Shown here piece after piece: positions 17,904-27,215 of a stretch of DNA of 64,000 nt. Both the position numbers and the translations under genes were made by a program. The notes under the pieces are model-generated. The model was not told the origin of the DNA and made no database searches. It saw only the letters and a list, made by a program, of their open reading frames with translations. Every line of letters starts with the position of its first letter. Within the stretch, counting starts at the first letter, position 1. This stretch comes from Edaphobacter sp. 12200R-103 (GTDB taxonomy: Bacteria; Acidobacteriota; Terriglobia; Terriglobales; Acidobacteriaceae), in assembly GCF_010093025.1 (NCBI RefSeq), contig NZ_CP048114.1:3844001-3908000 (forward strand). The letters are read 5' to 3'.

Positions 17904-19085
17904 ATGAAGGTCCGGGCTGTCTTTCTGTTCTTCTGTCTCTCTGTTGCAAATTGCGGCATGGCCCAGCAGGCTGCTTCTGCCGGCGAGGCCAGCGCCCATC
18001 AGCAACGGGCACATCAATATTTGAATCAGAAAAAAACAGACCTGGCGGCGAAAGAGTTCGCTGCAGTTCTCGCGACTGATCCGAAGAATCTGGATGCGCA
18101 GGCCAATCTTGGGGTTTTGCTTTACTTCAAGAAGGATTATGAGGGCGCCGAACCGCATCTTCGGAGTGCCGTCGAACAGAAGCCCGACCTGACGAAGATT
18201 CGTGCGCTTCTGGGCATGTGTGAGCGGCGTCTCGGAAAGATGGACGATGCCAGGAAGGATCTGGAGGCGGTCGTTGGCCAGCTTGACGACCCCAGCATCC
18301 GCACGGAAGTTGGCCTTGAGCTGATTGAGATGGACACGGCCAGCCACGATCTTCCGCGCGCCGCTTCCGTTGTGGAGCTGCTGCGTCAGAAGAGTCCTGC
18401 CGATCCTCGCGTCCTGTACGCAGCCTACCGAATCTATACCGACCTCGCCGGTGAGGCGCTGCTGGGCCTTTCGCTGGCGGCTCCGGACTCCGGCCAGATG
18501 TACCAGGCCATCGCGCACGAACTGGTGCAGCAACGTGACATGAATGGCGCCATCACCGATTTTCGTAAGGCGATCGCGGCAAATCCCGATCTGCCGGGAA
18601 TCCATTACGAGTTGGGAGAGGCCCTTCATTCCTCCGACGATCTAACCCTGCGCGCCGAGGCCGAAGAGCAGTACAAGATGGCGGTTGCCGCCAATCCATC
18701 CGACGAAAAAGCCATTACGCGCCTGGGAGATGTGGCCTTCGACAAGGGTGACCTCGATGGCGCTGCTGTTTCCTACAAGAAGGCTCTGGCGCTGGCGCCT
18801 GGCGATGCAGATGCGCTGATCGGACTGGCGCGGGTCTATACCGAGAAAAACGATCTTCAGGCCGCCGCTCCATTGCTGGAGCGCGTCGTGAACGCAGACG
18901 TATCGAATGTGCAGGCTCACTACAGGCTCAGCGTCGTTTATCGCAGGCTGAAACGGCCTGAAGATGCCAAACGCCAGCTGGAGCAGTACCAGAAGTACAA
19001 GGAGATGAAGGAGAAGCTAAGAAAGATCTACAAGAACCTGCGGCTCGAAGACACAGATGCCTCGCCGGACAACGAGGGGCGCTGA
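17904..19085 (+). CDS. Exported TPR-repeat protein
   Basis: This 393-residue protein has an N-terminal signal peptide (MKVRAVFLFFCLSVANCGMAQQ; the VANC could also be read as a lipobox) and about eight tetratricopeptide repeats covering residues 30-375. Examples are the units starting near AHQYLNQKKTDLAAKEF, ANLGVLLYFKKDYEGAEPHL and AITRLGDVAFDKGDLDGAAVSYKKAL. The end is a Lys-rich helix and an acidic tail. TPR solenoids are protein-binding scaffolds. Its stop overlaps the start of the CRTAC1-like gene by one base (TGATG), so the two are translationally coupled; the same pairing recurs in Acidobacteriota. The partner is therefore probably the FG-GAP protein, both acting in the periplasm. The detailed role is unknown. 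Confidence 0.85.
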   Translation: MKVRAVFLFFCLSVANCGMAQQAASAGEASAHQQRAHQYLNQKKTDLAAKEFAAVLATDPKNLDAQANLGVLLYFKKDYEGAEPHLRSAVEQKPDLTKIRALLGMCERRLGKMDDARKDLEAVVGQLDDPSIRTEVGLELIEMDTASHDLPRAASVVELLRQKSPADPRVLYAAYRIYTDLAGEALLGLSLAAPDSGQMYQAIAHELVQQRDMNGAITDFRKAIAANPDLPGIHYELGEALHSSDDLTLRAEAEEQYKMAVAANPSDEKAITRLGDVAFDKGDLDGAAVSYKKALALAPGDADALIGLARVYTEKNDLQAAAPLLERVVNADVSNVQAHYRLSVVYRRLKRPEDAKRQLEQYQKYKEMKEKLRKIYKNLRLEDTDASPDNEGR

Positions 19086-20818
19086 TGGGTATCCGGTACG
19101 ACGGGCAGTTCTGGTTCTGCATTGCTGTTGGCCTGTTTTGCTGTCGATTTGCGGCAACGCAAACGAGTCCTGCTGGGGCTGCGGGCCCTCCGGGGAGAGC
19201 TCCTGAACTGGTCGATATCACTGCATCCACGCAGATCCATTTCGAGCACCTGGCCAGCCCCGAGCAGAGATACATCGTCGAATCGATGGGTGGAGGCGTT
19301 GCGCTGCTGGACTACGACGGCGACGGGTGGCTCGATATCTACTTTACGAATGGCCCGAGTGTCGCGATGGCTCTCGAAGGAAAGAAGGCCAGGAGCGCTC
19401 TCTACAGGAACAACCACGATGGAACTTTTTCCGACGTCTCGGCCAAGGCGGGCGTAGAGTACCCCTGCTGGGCTATGGGAGCAGCGACCGGCGACTACAA
19501 CAATGATGGGCATCCCGATCTGGTGGTGAGTTGCTTTGGAGGTGTCATCCTCTACCGTAATAACGGCGACGGCACGTTTACCGATGTCACAAAGCAGACG
19601 GGCCTGGATAAGGACACTGGCTGGGCGACCGGCGTCACGTTCGGAGACTACGACGGCGATGGCAAGGTGGATCTGTTTGTGCCGCACTATGTCGACTTTG
19701 ACCTGAAAGATCTTCCCACCTTCGGATCCCGTAAGACCTGCCAGTACCACGAGGTTCCGGTTCAATGCGGTCCTCGCGGACTCAAGGGCTATCCAGATAC
19801 GCTCTACCACAATAACGGCGACGGTACTTTTACCGAGGTGGCAAGGTCAGCCGGTGTCGACGATGCCAAACGATTCTTCGGACTTGGAGCTGTATGGTCC
19901 GACTTCGATAACGACGGGAAGATCGATCTGTTTGTGGGCAACGATGGAGAGCCAAACTACCTGTACCACAATGAAGGAGGCGGCCACTTTCGCGAGGTCG
20001 GATACGATGCCGGCGTTGCCGTTAGCGACGACGGAATCGAGCAGGCCAACATGGGGCTTGCTCTCGGTGACTACATGCACACCGGTCGCATGAGCGCTGC
20101 GATTACGCATTTCAGCGACGAATATGCTGTTCTGTACCGCAACGATGGCAACCTGAGCTTTAGCGAAGTGTCGCATGCAGCCGGTATTGCGCGCCCGACG
20201 GAACGCTTCGTCGGATGGGGAGACGCCTTTGTCGATCTGGACAATTCCGGATGGCTCGATCTTGTCCTGGTGAACGGTCATGTCTATCCGCAGGTCGACA
20301 ATGCAGCCGTGGGGACTGCCTACCGCGAGCCCAAGCTGGTCTTCGAGAACCAGCGCAATGGCACCTTTAAAGATGTGAGTGCGCGGATAGGGGCAGTGGT
20401 TACGACCCCGCAGGTAAGCCGGGGAATGGCGGTTGGGGATCTCTTTAATCGCGGCAGGCTCGACCTGGTTATTGAAAACTTAACGGGGGGACCCCTGATC
20501 CTGGAAGCCAGACCGAATCCATCCAATCACTGGATCAGCATCGCCCTCGAAGGCACCCCATCAAACCGGATGGCATTGAACGCGCGTGTTTTTGTTACGG
20601 CTGGCGGCATGCGACAGATGGATGAAGTTCGTAGCGGAGGCAGCTATCTTTCCCAGAGCGACACGCGGCTCCACTTTGGACTCGGATCTGCCAGCCGCGT
20701 CGATAAGCTGGAGATCCGATGGCCTGACGGAAGCTCACAGGTCTTTCAGAATGTAGCGGGTGACCGTTTCTATCAGATTCGGGAAGGGCAAAAACTCACC
20801 GAGGAAGCGAATCATTAA
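19085..20818 (+). CDS. CRTAC1-family secreted protein with FG-GAP repeats and ASPIC/UnbV domain
   Basis: This 577-residue protein has a signal peptide (about 1-27) and a seven-bladed FG-GAP/integrin-like propeller. Calcium-type loops such as DYDGDGWLD, DYNNDGHPD, DYDGDGKVD, DFDNDGKID and DLDNSGWLD are spaced along residues 75-400. The C-terminal ASPIC/UnbV module (about 495-570) contains LEIRWPDGSSQ and FYQIREGQKL. Such proteins are thought to bind Ca2+ and carbohydrate or protein ligands at the cell surface; no enzyme activity is established. It is co-translated with the TPR protein. Its stop overlaps the stop of the convergent lacI-type gene by four bases (20815-20818), so no room is left for a separate terminator. 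Confidence 0.88.
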   Translation: MGIRYDGQFWFCIAVGLFCCRFAATQTSPAGAAGPPGRAPELVDITASTQIHFEHLASPEQRYIVESMGGGVALLDYDGDGWLDIYFTNGPSVAMALEGKKARSALYRNNHDGTFSDVSAKAGVEYPCWAMGAATGDYNNDGHPDLVVSCFGGVILYRNNGDGTFTDVTKQTGLDKDTGWATGVTFGDYDGDGKVDLFVPHYVDFDLKDLPTFGSRKTCQYHEVPVQCGPRGLKGYPDTLYHNNGDGTFTEVARSAGVDDAKRFFGLGAVWSDFDNDGKIDLFVGNDGEPNYLYHNEGGGHFREVGYDAGVAVSDDGIEQANMGLALGDYMHTGRMSAAITHFSDEYAVLYRNDGNLSFSEVSHAAGIARPTERFVGWGDAFVDLDNSGWLDLVLVNGHVYPQVDNAAVGTAYREPKLVFENQRNGTFKDVSARIGAVVTTPQVSRGMAVGDLFNRGRLDLVIENLTGGPLILEARPNPSNHWISIALEGTPSNRMALNARVFVTAGGMRQMDEVRSGGSYLSQSDTRLHFGLGSASRVDKLEIRWPDGSSQVFQNVAGDRFYQIREGQKLTEEANH

Positions 20819-21885
20819 GGAATCACGGTGTGGCGGGCGACCTTCTTCTTTGCTGACTCCCGCGCTGGAGCTGTCGACTCCCGCACGATCAGCTCAGGCT
20901 CCACCTGGACGGAATCCGGAATCGCTTCGCCGCTCAGCTTCTTTAGTAGCAGCTGTGCCGCCGTGGCGCCCATCTTCTGCAAGGGCTGCCGGATGGTCGT
21001 CAGGCTGGGTACCTGGTACGCAGCTGACTGAATATCATCGAAACCGAGGACGGAGACGTCGTCAGGTACCCGCAGGCCCGACTCATGCAGCGCCCGGATG
21101 GTCCCCATCGCCGCGACGTCATTGAAGCAGAGCACTGCAGTGAAGGGCCGCCCGCTCTTGATCAGTTTGCGGATCCCGGGATAGCTGATCTCTGGCGAAT
21201 GAGAGTCCTTGGATAGATAGATCATCAGCTCTTCATGCAGCTCCATCCCTAGCTCGCGTGCGGCGTTAAGGCTGGCGAACCATCTTGTATCCGCATCTGA
21301 GCTGAAGGGCTGCCCATGCATAAAGGCGATCTTTCTGTGGCCAAGCTCGCGCAGATGAGCCAAAGAAAGCCGCGCCGCATGATCCTCGTCGAGGAAGACG
21401 TTTGAGACCCCGGGAAGCACGTTGTGCCCCGCAACCGTCACCGTAGGCAGCGGCGGCGGCTCATCGAGATGCGTGTCGATGGCGACGATGCCATCCACTC
21501 CCCTGGCGCGAAGCAGACTGGGATAGGCATTGACCAATTCCTTACGGTGGCGATGGTGCACGGTGAAGTAAAAATAATCCTTCCCCATCAAAAGATCGCC
21601 AACGCCGGACAGCACCTGTGAGTGATAGCCTTCGCCCAGCTCGGGAAGCAGGATGCCGATCGTCTGCATACGCTTGCCCTGCAGGGTCCGAGCGATCATG
21701 CTGGGCCTGTAGTTGAACTTCTCCGCCGCCGCCTTCACTCGCGCCCGTGTCGATTCGGGAATGGAACGGCCGGGAGTGTTATTCAGGACGAAGGATACCG
21801 TTGACGGGCTCAGGCCAAGATATTCGGCCAGCATCTTCAGATTTGCGTGGCGAGGCCCATTAGCGTTCGGTGGCGGCTTTTGCAT
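20815..21885 (-). CDS. LacI-family transcriptional repressor
   Basis: This 356-residue protein has an N-terminal LacI helix-turn-helix at about 15-36 (NLKMLAEYLGLSPSTVSFVLNN) and the hinge helix with ARTLQGKRMQTIGILLP. A periplasmic-binding-protein-like sensor domain of two lobes then runs to the end (ELGHRKIAFMHG, CFNDVAAMG, DDVSVLGFDDI). LacI regulators of glycoside hydrolase genes usually release DNA on binding a sugar from the pathway. It is divergent from the GH3-GH5-GH30-GH55-like operon. The shared intergenic region holds the palindrome at 22043, which is repeated exactly at the TonB receptor promoter, so it probably controls both and perhaps GH39-GH144. No inducer is predictable beyond a beta-gluco-oligosaccharide guess. 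Confidence 0.92.
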   Translation of the reverse strand: MQKPPPNANGPRHANLKMLAEYLGLSPSTVSFVLNNTPGRSIPESTRARVKAAAEKFNYRPSMIARTLQGKRMQTIGILLPELGEGYHSQVLSGVGDLLMGKDYFYFTVHHRHRKELVNAYPSLLRARGVDGIVAIDTHLDEPPPLPTVTVAGHNVLPGVSNVFLDEDHAARLSLAHLRELGHRKIAFMHGQPFSSDADTRWFASLNAARELGMELHEELMIYLSKDSHSPEISYPGIRKLIKSGRPFTAVLCFNDVAAMGTIRALHESGLRVPDDVSVLGFDDIQSAAYQVPSLTTIRQPLQKMGATAAQLLLKKLSGEAIPDSVQVEPELIVRESTAPARESAKKKVARHTVIP

Positions 21886-22034
21886 GGCGAAACGTACTAC
21901 GTTAACAACGGCAATGGCTTAACAATAGCAGCGAAGTTCGAAAGATCAATTGGCGACACCGACAGATCCGGCATCAGTCTGCGGAAGCCTGTCTTTCTGA
22001 AATACGAAGAGGCGCGGATTTTGGTTCCAGATAA

Positions 22035-22060
22035 TAGACAAATAGACAAACGTTTGTCTA
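22035..22060. promoter_or_regulatory. LacI-type operator before the GH3 operon, with an extra half site
   Basis: The perfect palindrome TAGACAAACGTTTGTCTA occupies 22043-22060 and is identical to the one at 14356. An additional direct copy of the left half, TAGACAAA, lies immediately before it at 22035-22042. The site is 158 bp from the repressor start codon and 110 bp from the GH3 start, so both operon repression and autoregulation are possible. Confidence 0.82.
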
Positions 22061-22170
22061 AACTTGTCCGACCGTGCTTCTCCAAAATAGCTGTCGTGCC
22101 GCCTTCGGGGGCCGTCACCGCTGCTGGCCTTGTGGTACGAAATCTCGCGAATCCTGGAGTATTGTTCAAG

Positions 22171-24492
22171 ATGGCCTCGCTCTCTCTCGGTTCCCAATCG
22201 CGCCGGTTTTTATTCGCGGGTGTCTTGTGTTGTCTTTTGTTTGCTGCGGACCACGTAACAGCGGCTGCTGATAAAGTTACGCATACTCGCCAGGGCTCAA
22301 CCACCGATGCGGACCACTTCGTCGATGCCCTGCTGGCCAGGATGACTCTCCAGGAAAAGATCGGGCAGATGTCGCAGATTGCTCTGAATTCTCCTGAGGG
22401 ACCCAAGCGAGATGAACTGATCCTCCACGGAGAGGTTGGCTCCATGCTCTTTGTTCGCGATCCCCAGGAGATCAATCGCCTGCAGCATCTTGCGGTCGAG
22501 AAGAGCCGCCTTCACATCCCCATCCTCTTCGGATTTGACGTGGTGCATGGGTATCGCACCGTCTATCCCGTGCCGCTGGCTCTCGCGGCCTCGTGGGATC
22601 CTGCCACGGTCGAGAAGGCCCAAAGGATGGCTGCGCGCGAGGCAAGCTCCGTCGGAATCCGCTGGACCTTTGCCCCCATGGTCGATATTGCGCGCGATCC
22701 CCGGTGGGGGCGAATGATGGAAGGGGCAGGTGAAGATCCTTATCTCGGCTCCCGCATGGCCGAGGCTCAGGTGCGCGGCTTTCAGGGAGACGATCTCAGC
22801 GCCCCGGACAGCATCATGGCCTGCGTCAAGCACTTTGCCGGTTACGGCGCGGCAGTCGGCGGTCGCGATTATGACTCCTCCGACATCTCTGACGAGCAGA
22901 TGCAGAATATCTATCTGCCGCCATTCCATGCGACTGTCCATGCGGGAGCGGCTTCCGTTATGAGCGCCTACATGGACCTCAACGGCGTTCCGGCCACAGG
23001 GAATCGATGGCTCCTGCACGATGTCTTGCGGAAAGACTGGGGATTCCATGGCCTTGTCGTCAGCGACTGGGACTCTGTTCCCAGCCTCGTTACGCACGGT
23101 TTCGCCGCAACTCCTGAGGATGCGGCTGTTCGCGCCGTCAATGCGGGGGTTGATATGGAGATGACCTCGACATCCTTTCGCACCTACCTGGCCGATGCTG
23201 TGAAGAAGAAGCTGGTCACCGAAAGTACCATCGACGATGCTGTGCGATCGATTCTGCTCGCGAAATACAAGTTAGGGTTGTTCAAGAACCCGTACGTCTC
23301 CCTGGAGCGCTCGCAGAAGGAACTTGTCTCTCCGGAGCAGCGCAGTGTTTCCCGCGCTATCGCTGCGAAAACAGCAGTGCTGCTTCGGAACGAGAACCAT
23401 CTTCTTCCGCTCAAGAAAGATCTGCGCACGATTGCGCTGATCGGGCCGCTCATCGAATCGCAACCCGACGTAATGGGCTCCTGGAGCCTGGGGGCTCACC
23501 CGCAGGACACGGTGACAGTCGTGGAAGGACTCAAGCGTTCGCTTGCGTCCACTGGAACAAAGCTGCTCGCGACAAAAGGCGTTGAGATCGAACGCGGTCA
23601 ACCTTCCATCTTCGACGATCAGTTTCCCAGCCCCAAGCCAACTCTGACGACCGATGCGCAGAAGCAGGCAGAGTTCAACCACGCTATCGATCTCGTCAGG
23701 CAGGCGGATGTCGCGGTGCTGGTCCTTGGCGAGGCCCAGACGATGAGTGGAGAGCGTGCTTCACGATCCACGCTTACGCTGCCTGGAAAGCAGGAGCAGT
23801 TACTGGAAGCCGCCGTAGCGACCGGCAAGCCGCTTGTACTGGTCCTGGTGAACGGCCGTCCGCTCAACATCACCTGGGCCTCTCAGCACGTGCCGGCGAT
23901 TCTCGATGTGTGGTATCCGGGAACGGAAGCTGGGGACGCTATTGCGGACCTGCTCTTCGGCGATGCCGTGCCGGGCGGTAAGCTGCCTGTCACCTGGCCG
24001 CGCAGTGTGGGCCAGGTGCCCATCTACTATGCGCGAAATCTTACGCAGATTCCCAACGATCCTGACACCCGCTACTGGGACGGCTCCAGCGCCCCGCTCT
24101 ATCCTTTCGGTTATGGACTCAGCTATACGACCTTCTCCCTGTCGGATTTGAGGACGAGCGCGAAGGCAGTTCAGGCGGGAGAATCGGTGGATGTTTCGAT
24201 CGATGTACGGAACACCGGAAGCGTTATCGCCGACGAGGTGGTGCAGCTTTATACGCATCAGCGTGCAGGTTCTGCCTCGCGACCGGTCCGGGAGCTGAAG
24301 GGGTTTCGCCGGATTACCCTGAAGCCGAGCGAGCGCCAGACGGTTACCCTTAAGCTCGACACGCATGATCTTGGATTTTGGAGCACGCAGACCCGCAGCC
24401 GGTCGATTGAGCCTGGAGTGTTCGATCTCTGGGTGGGAACCGACTCAAACGCAACTGAGCACACAACCCTGGAAGTTACGCCGCAACGTTAG
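22171..24492 (+). CDS. GH3 periplasmic beta-glucosidase (BglX-like)
   Basis: The protein has 773 residues from the ATG at 22171. The open frame extends back to 21847, but that would read through the operator and bury the signal peptide, so the later start is chosen. A signal peptide (residues 1-33) leads into the GH3 barrel with KHFAGYG and the nucleophile aspartate D299 in VVSDWDSV. The alpha/beta sandwich (about 390-600) follows, then a C-terminal fibronectin-III-like domain ending DLWVGTDS. BglX-type enzymes release glucose from cello-, laminari- or sophoro-oligosaccharides. It is the first gene of a four-enzyme operon (gaps of 30, 42 and 26 bp) under the LacI operator. Linkage preference is not readable from sequence, but its neighbours suggest beta-1,3/1,6 or beta-1,2 linkages. 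Confidence 0.9.
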   Translation: MASLSLGSQSRRFLFAGVLCCLLFAADHVTAAADKVTHTRQGSTTDADHFVDALLARMTLQEKIGQMSQIALNSPEGPKRDELILHGEVGSMLFVRDPQEINRLQHLAVEKSRLHIPILFGFDVVHGYRTVYPVPLALAASWDPATVEKAQRMAAREASSVGIRWTFAPMVDIARDPRWGRMMEGAGEDPYLGSRMAEAQVRGFQGDDLSAPDSIMACVKHFAGYGAAVGGRDYDSSDISDEQMQNIYLPPFHATVHAGAASVMSAYMDLNGVPATGNRWLLHDVLRKDWGFHGLVVSDWDSVPSLVTHGFAATPEDAAVRAVNAGVDMEMTSTSFRTYLADAVKKKLVTESTIDDAVRSILLAKYKLGLFKNPYVSLERSQKELVSPEQRSVSRAIAAKTAVLLRNENHLLPLKKDLRTIALIGPLIESQPDVMGSWSLGAHPQDTVTVVEGLKRSLASTGTKLLATKGVEIERGQPSIFDDQFPSPKPTLTTDAQKQAEFNHAIDLVRQADVAVLVLGEAQTMSGERASRSTLTLPGKQEQLLEAAVATGKPLVLVLVNGRPLNITWASQHVPAILDVWYPGTEAGDAIADLLFGDAVPGGKLPVTWPRSVGQVPIYYARNLTQIPNDPDTRYWDGSSAPLYPFGYGLSYTTFSLSDLRTSAKAVQAGESVDVSIDVRNTGSVIADEVVQLYTHQRAGSASRPVRELKGFRRITLKPSERQTVTLKLDTHDLGFWSTQTRSRSIEPGVFDLWVGTDSNATEHTTLEVTPQR

Positions 24493-24522
24493 TGGAACCG
24501 TTCGCTACGAGGGATCGCAACC

Positions 24523-25743
24523 ATGTTTGTTCGCCAGCTTCTTGCTATCGTCATGCTTTCGCTCGCTTCGCTGACAGCGAGCGCGCAGTTTGCACACACT
24601 CAAGGAAAACAGATCGTCGACGGCAGCGGAAAGCCTCTCCTGCTGCGAGGAACGAGTCTGGGCAACTGGATGGTTCCCGAGGGATACATGTGGCTTTTCG
24701 ATGGAGGACCACAGTCGGCCCGCGAGATCGAGGACCTCGTTCTGGAGCTTCTCGGACCGGAAAAGTCGCAACAGTTCTGGCAGGAGTATCGCGAGAGCTA
24801 TGTAACGCGCGCCGACATTCACCTGCTCCATCAGGCCGGCTTCAACTCGATTCGAATTCCGATGCATTACAAGTTTTTTGAGACAGAAGATGCTGAAGGC
24901 TTTCGTCTCGTGGATCGAGTCGTCAGTTGGGCGCACGAGGAAGGGCTTTACGTCATCCTCGACATGCATGCAGCTCCCGGAGGGCAGACCGGCACCAATA
25001 TTGATGACAGCCACGGCTATCCCTGGTTATTCGACAGCCCCATGGAGCAGGCTCATCTGGTAACTGTATGGGAGCGGATCGCGCGCCATTACCAGAACAA
25101 CCCAACAGTGCTTGGCTACGACCTGCTCAACGAGCCTATTCCGCACTATCCATCGTTACGCCCGTTGAATGCGAAACTCGAACCTCTCTATAAGAAGCTG
25201 GCAATTGCCATTCGTGGGATCGACAAGCACCACATCTTCTTCCTCGGAGGCGCGCAGTGGGATACCAATTTCTCGGTCTTCGGTGCGCCGTTTGACAGCA
25301 ATACAGCCTACAGCCTGCATAAATATTGGATGCCGGTAGAACAGTCCGCCGTACAGAGCTATGTTGATTTTCGCAACCGGTACAACGTTCCGCTGTGGCT
25401 CGGTGAATCCGGCGAAAACACCGATGAGTGGATCTCGCAGTTCCGTCAGCTGCTTGAAAAGAACGATATCGGCTGGGCGTTCTGGCCGTACAAGAAGCTT
25501 GAAAAGAACTCGGCGGTTGTCACCGTTACGCCACCCGAGGGATGGGACAAGATCGTAGCCTTTGCAAAGCTCCCCAGAGGCATGGCCAATGTGGAAGCTC
25601 GTCTGAAGGTCCGCCCGGATCAGGAGACGATCAATCGCGCCTTTGACGGCCTGCTCCAGAACATAAAGTTAGAACATTGCCACATCAACCAGGGGTATCT
25701 CTCCGCCCTTGGCCTCAAACAGGTTTCTGCGGACAACAGATAA
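24523..25743 (+). CDS. Secreted GH5 glycosidase (exo-beta-glucanase type)
   Basis: This 406-residue protein has a signal peptide cut near TASA, then Q (residue 21/22). It is a GH5 barrel with the start signature LLRGTSLGNWM, the RIPMHYKFF strand, the acid/base E204 in YDLLNEP and the nucleophile E295 in LWLGESGE. The LRG...GNW opening resembles exo-beta-1,3-glucanases and glucocerebrosidase-like GH5 members more than cellulases. The C-terminus after residue 385 is a short tail without a binding module. It lies 30 bp after the GH3 gene and 42 bp before the GH30 gene. Together they could strip beta-1,3/1,6-glucans such as fungal wall polymers, which is inferred from gene content. Confidence 0.85.
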   Translation: MFVRQLLAIVMLSLASLTASAQFAHTQGKQIVDGSGKPLLLRGTSLGNWMVPEGYMWLFDGGPQSAREIEDLVLELLGPEKSQQFWQEYRESYVTRADIHLLHQAGFNSIRIPMHYKFFETEDAEGFRLVDRVVSWAHEEGLYVILDMHAAPGGQTGTNIDDSHGYPWLFDSPMEQAHLVTVWERIARHYQNNPTVLGYDLLNEPIPHYPSLRPLNAKLEPLYKKLAIAIRGIDKHHIFFLGGAQWDTNFSVFGAPFDSNTAYSLHKYWMPVEQSAVQSYVDFRNRYNVPLWLGESGENTDEWISQFRQLLEKNDIGWAFWPYKKLEKNSAVVTVTPPEGWDKIVAFAKLPRGMANVEARLKVRPDQETINRAFDGLLQNIKLEHCHINQGYLSALGLKQVSADNR

Positions 25744-25785
25744 AAATTTCGGCTCGAAGCGGTCGATAAAACTTGGAGGACTTGA

Positions 25786-27189
25786 ATGACACGAAGAGAT
25801 CTCTCGATCTGGTGCGCTGCGCTGGTTATGGCTTTTGCACCGGTATCCCTCAGCGCCCAGCAGGCCTCCCTCTGGCTGACCACGCCGGACCGCTCCGCGC
25901 TGCTGCAGAAGCAGCCGGGCAGTCTCTCGTTTTCTGAAAGCGCCGCCCAGGGGCAGTTGATCGATGTCGATGACAGGCAGAGGTACCAGACGATCGATGG
26001 TTTTGGCTTTGCGCTCACAGGCGGCAGCGCCCAGTTGATCGCCCACATGGATGCGGAGTCCCGCGTGGCCTTGCTGAAGGAATTGTTTTCGACCGAAGGA
26101 AATGGTATCGGTGTCAGTTATCTGCGGGTCAGTGTAGGTTCGTCTGACATGAACGACCATGTCTACTCCTACGATGATCTTCCCACGGGGCAGACCGATG
26201 TGAAGATGGAGGAGTTCAGTCTCGATCCGGACCGTGCAGACGTCATTCCAGTCCTCAAACAGATTCTGACCATCAATCCGAAGATCAAGATTCTCGCGTC
26301 GCCATGGTCTGCTCCGCTCTGGATGAAGACGACTGGCGTGGCGCGCGGTGGGGTGCTGAAGCCGGAGTACTTTGATGCCTATGCGCTCTACTGGGTCAAG
26401 TACGTCCAGGGCATGAAGGCCGAAGGCATCAACATTGATGCCATGACCATACAGAACGAGCCGCTGAACGAGAAGAACACGCCCAGCATGCTGATGCTTG
26501 AATCGGAGCAGGCGGACTTTATCGCAAGCCATCTGGGACCGGCCTTCAAGAAGGCAGGTATCAAGACCAAGGTCGTTCTCTACGACCACAACCTCGACCA
26601 CCCGGCCTACCCTCTCGCCATCCTGAAAGATAAGAAGGCAAATAAGTATGTGGATGGCACGGGATTCCATCTCTATGGCGGAACGGTTGAGGCGTTTGAC
26701 CAGGTTCACAATGCTTTCCCGAAGAAGAATCTCTACTTTACAGAGCAGTCGGTAACAGAGCGTCCCGGCACAGCCGAGATGCGTATCGCACAGCCTGTTG
26801 CCCAGATCGTGATTGGGGCGACGCGGCACTGGAGCAGGAACGTTCTGCTATGGAACCTTGCGGCTGACCCGCAGGCAGGCCCGCACACCAATAACGGCGG
26901 TTGCTCCGGCTGCTATGGCGCTCTGACGATCGACGGCAACAAGGTAACTCGGCTTGTGGCGTACTACACCATCGCGCAGGCATCGAAGTTTGTACCAGAC
27001 GGTTCGGTGCGGATCAACTCGCAGCCCTCAGATGCTCTTCCGAATGTGGCGTTCGAGACTCCGGATGGTAAAACGGTGCTTCTGGTGGCAAACACCGCAA
27101 CTGCACAGGCTGAGTTTGGTGTGAAGTTTCATGGAAAGATCTTCAAAACGTCCCTGCCTGCCGGATCGGTGGGGACCTATGTCTGGTAA
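25786..27189 (+). CDS. Secreted GH30 glycosidase (beta-1,6-glucanase or glucosylceramidase type)
   Basis: This 467-residue protein has a signal peptide (about 1-24, SLSA, then Q). The GH30 barrel with its side beta-sandwich shows the N-terminal QTIDGFGFALTGG, SPWSAPLWMK, the acid/base E225 in TIQNEPLNE and the nucleophile E320 in YFTEQSV, followed by RNVLLWNLA and the closing beta-strand TSLPAGSVGTYVW. Sequence style points to subfamily 1 or 3 (glucosylceramidase, endo-beta-1,6-glucanase) and not to the xylanase subfamily 8. GGAGG lies before the ATG. Third gene of the LacI-controlled operon. Confidence 0.87.
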   Translation: MTRRDLSIWCAALVMAFAPVSLSAQQASLWLTTPDRSALLQKQPGSLSFSESAAQGQLIDVDDRQRYQTIDGFGFALTGGSAQLIAHMDAESRVALLKELFSTEGNGIGVSYLRVSVGSSDMNDHVYSYDDLPTGQTDVKMEEFSLDPDRADVIPVLKQILTINPKIKILASPWSAPLWMKTTGVARGGVLKPEYFDAYALYWVKYVQGMKAEGINIDAMTIQNEPLNEKNTPSMLMLESEQADFIASHLGPAFKKAGIKTKVVLYDHNLDHPAYPLAILKDKKANKYVDGTGFHLYGGTVEAFDQVHNAFPKKNLYFTEQSVTERPGTAEMRIAQPVAQIVIGATRHWSRNVLLWNLAADPQAGPHTNNGGCSGCYGALTIDGNKVTRLVAYYTIAQASKFVPDGSVRINSQPSDALPNVAFETPDGKTVLLVANTATAQAEFGVKFHGKIFKTSLPAGSVGTYVW

Positions 27190-27215
27190 GAACCTTTGAG
27201 GGAGAGGCCGAGAGG

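Noticed and set aside
21847..22170. Upstream GTG start for the GH3 gene adding 108 residues
   Set aside because: It would translate through the LacI operator and place the signal peptide internally; the ATG at 22171 gives a normal exported GH3.
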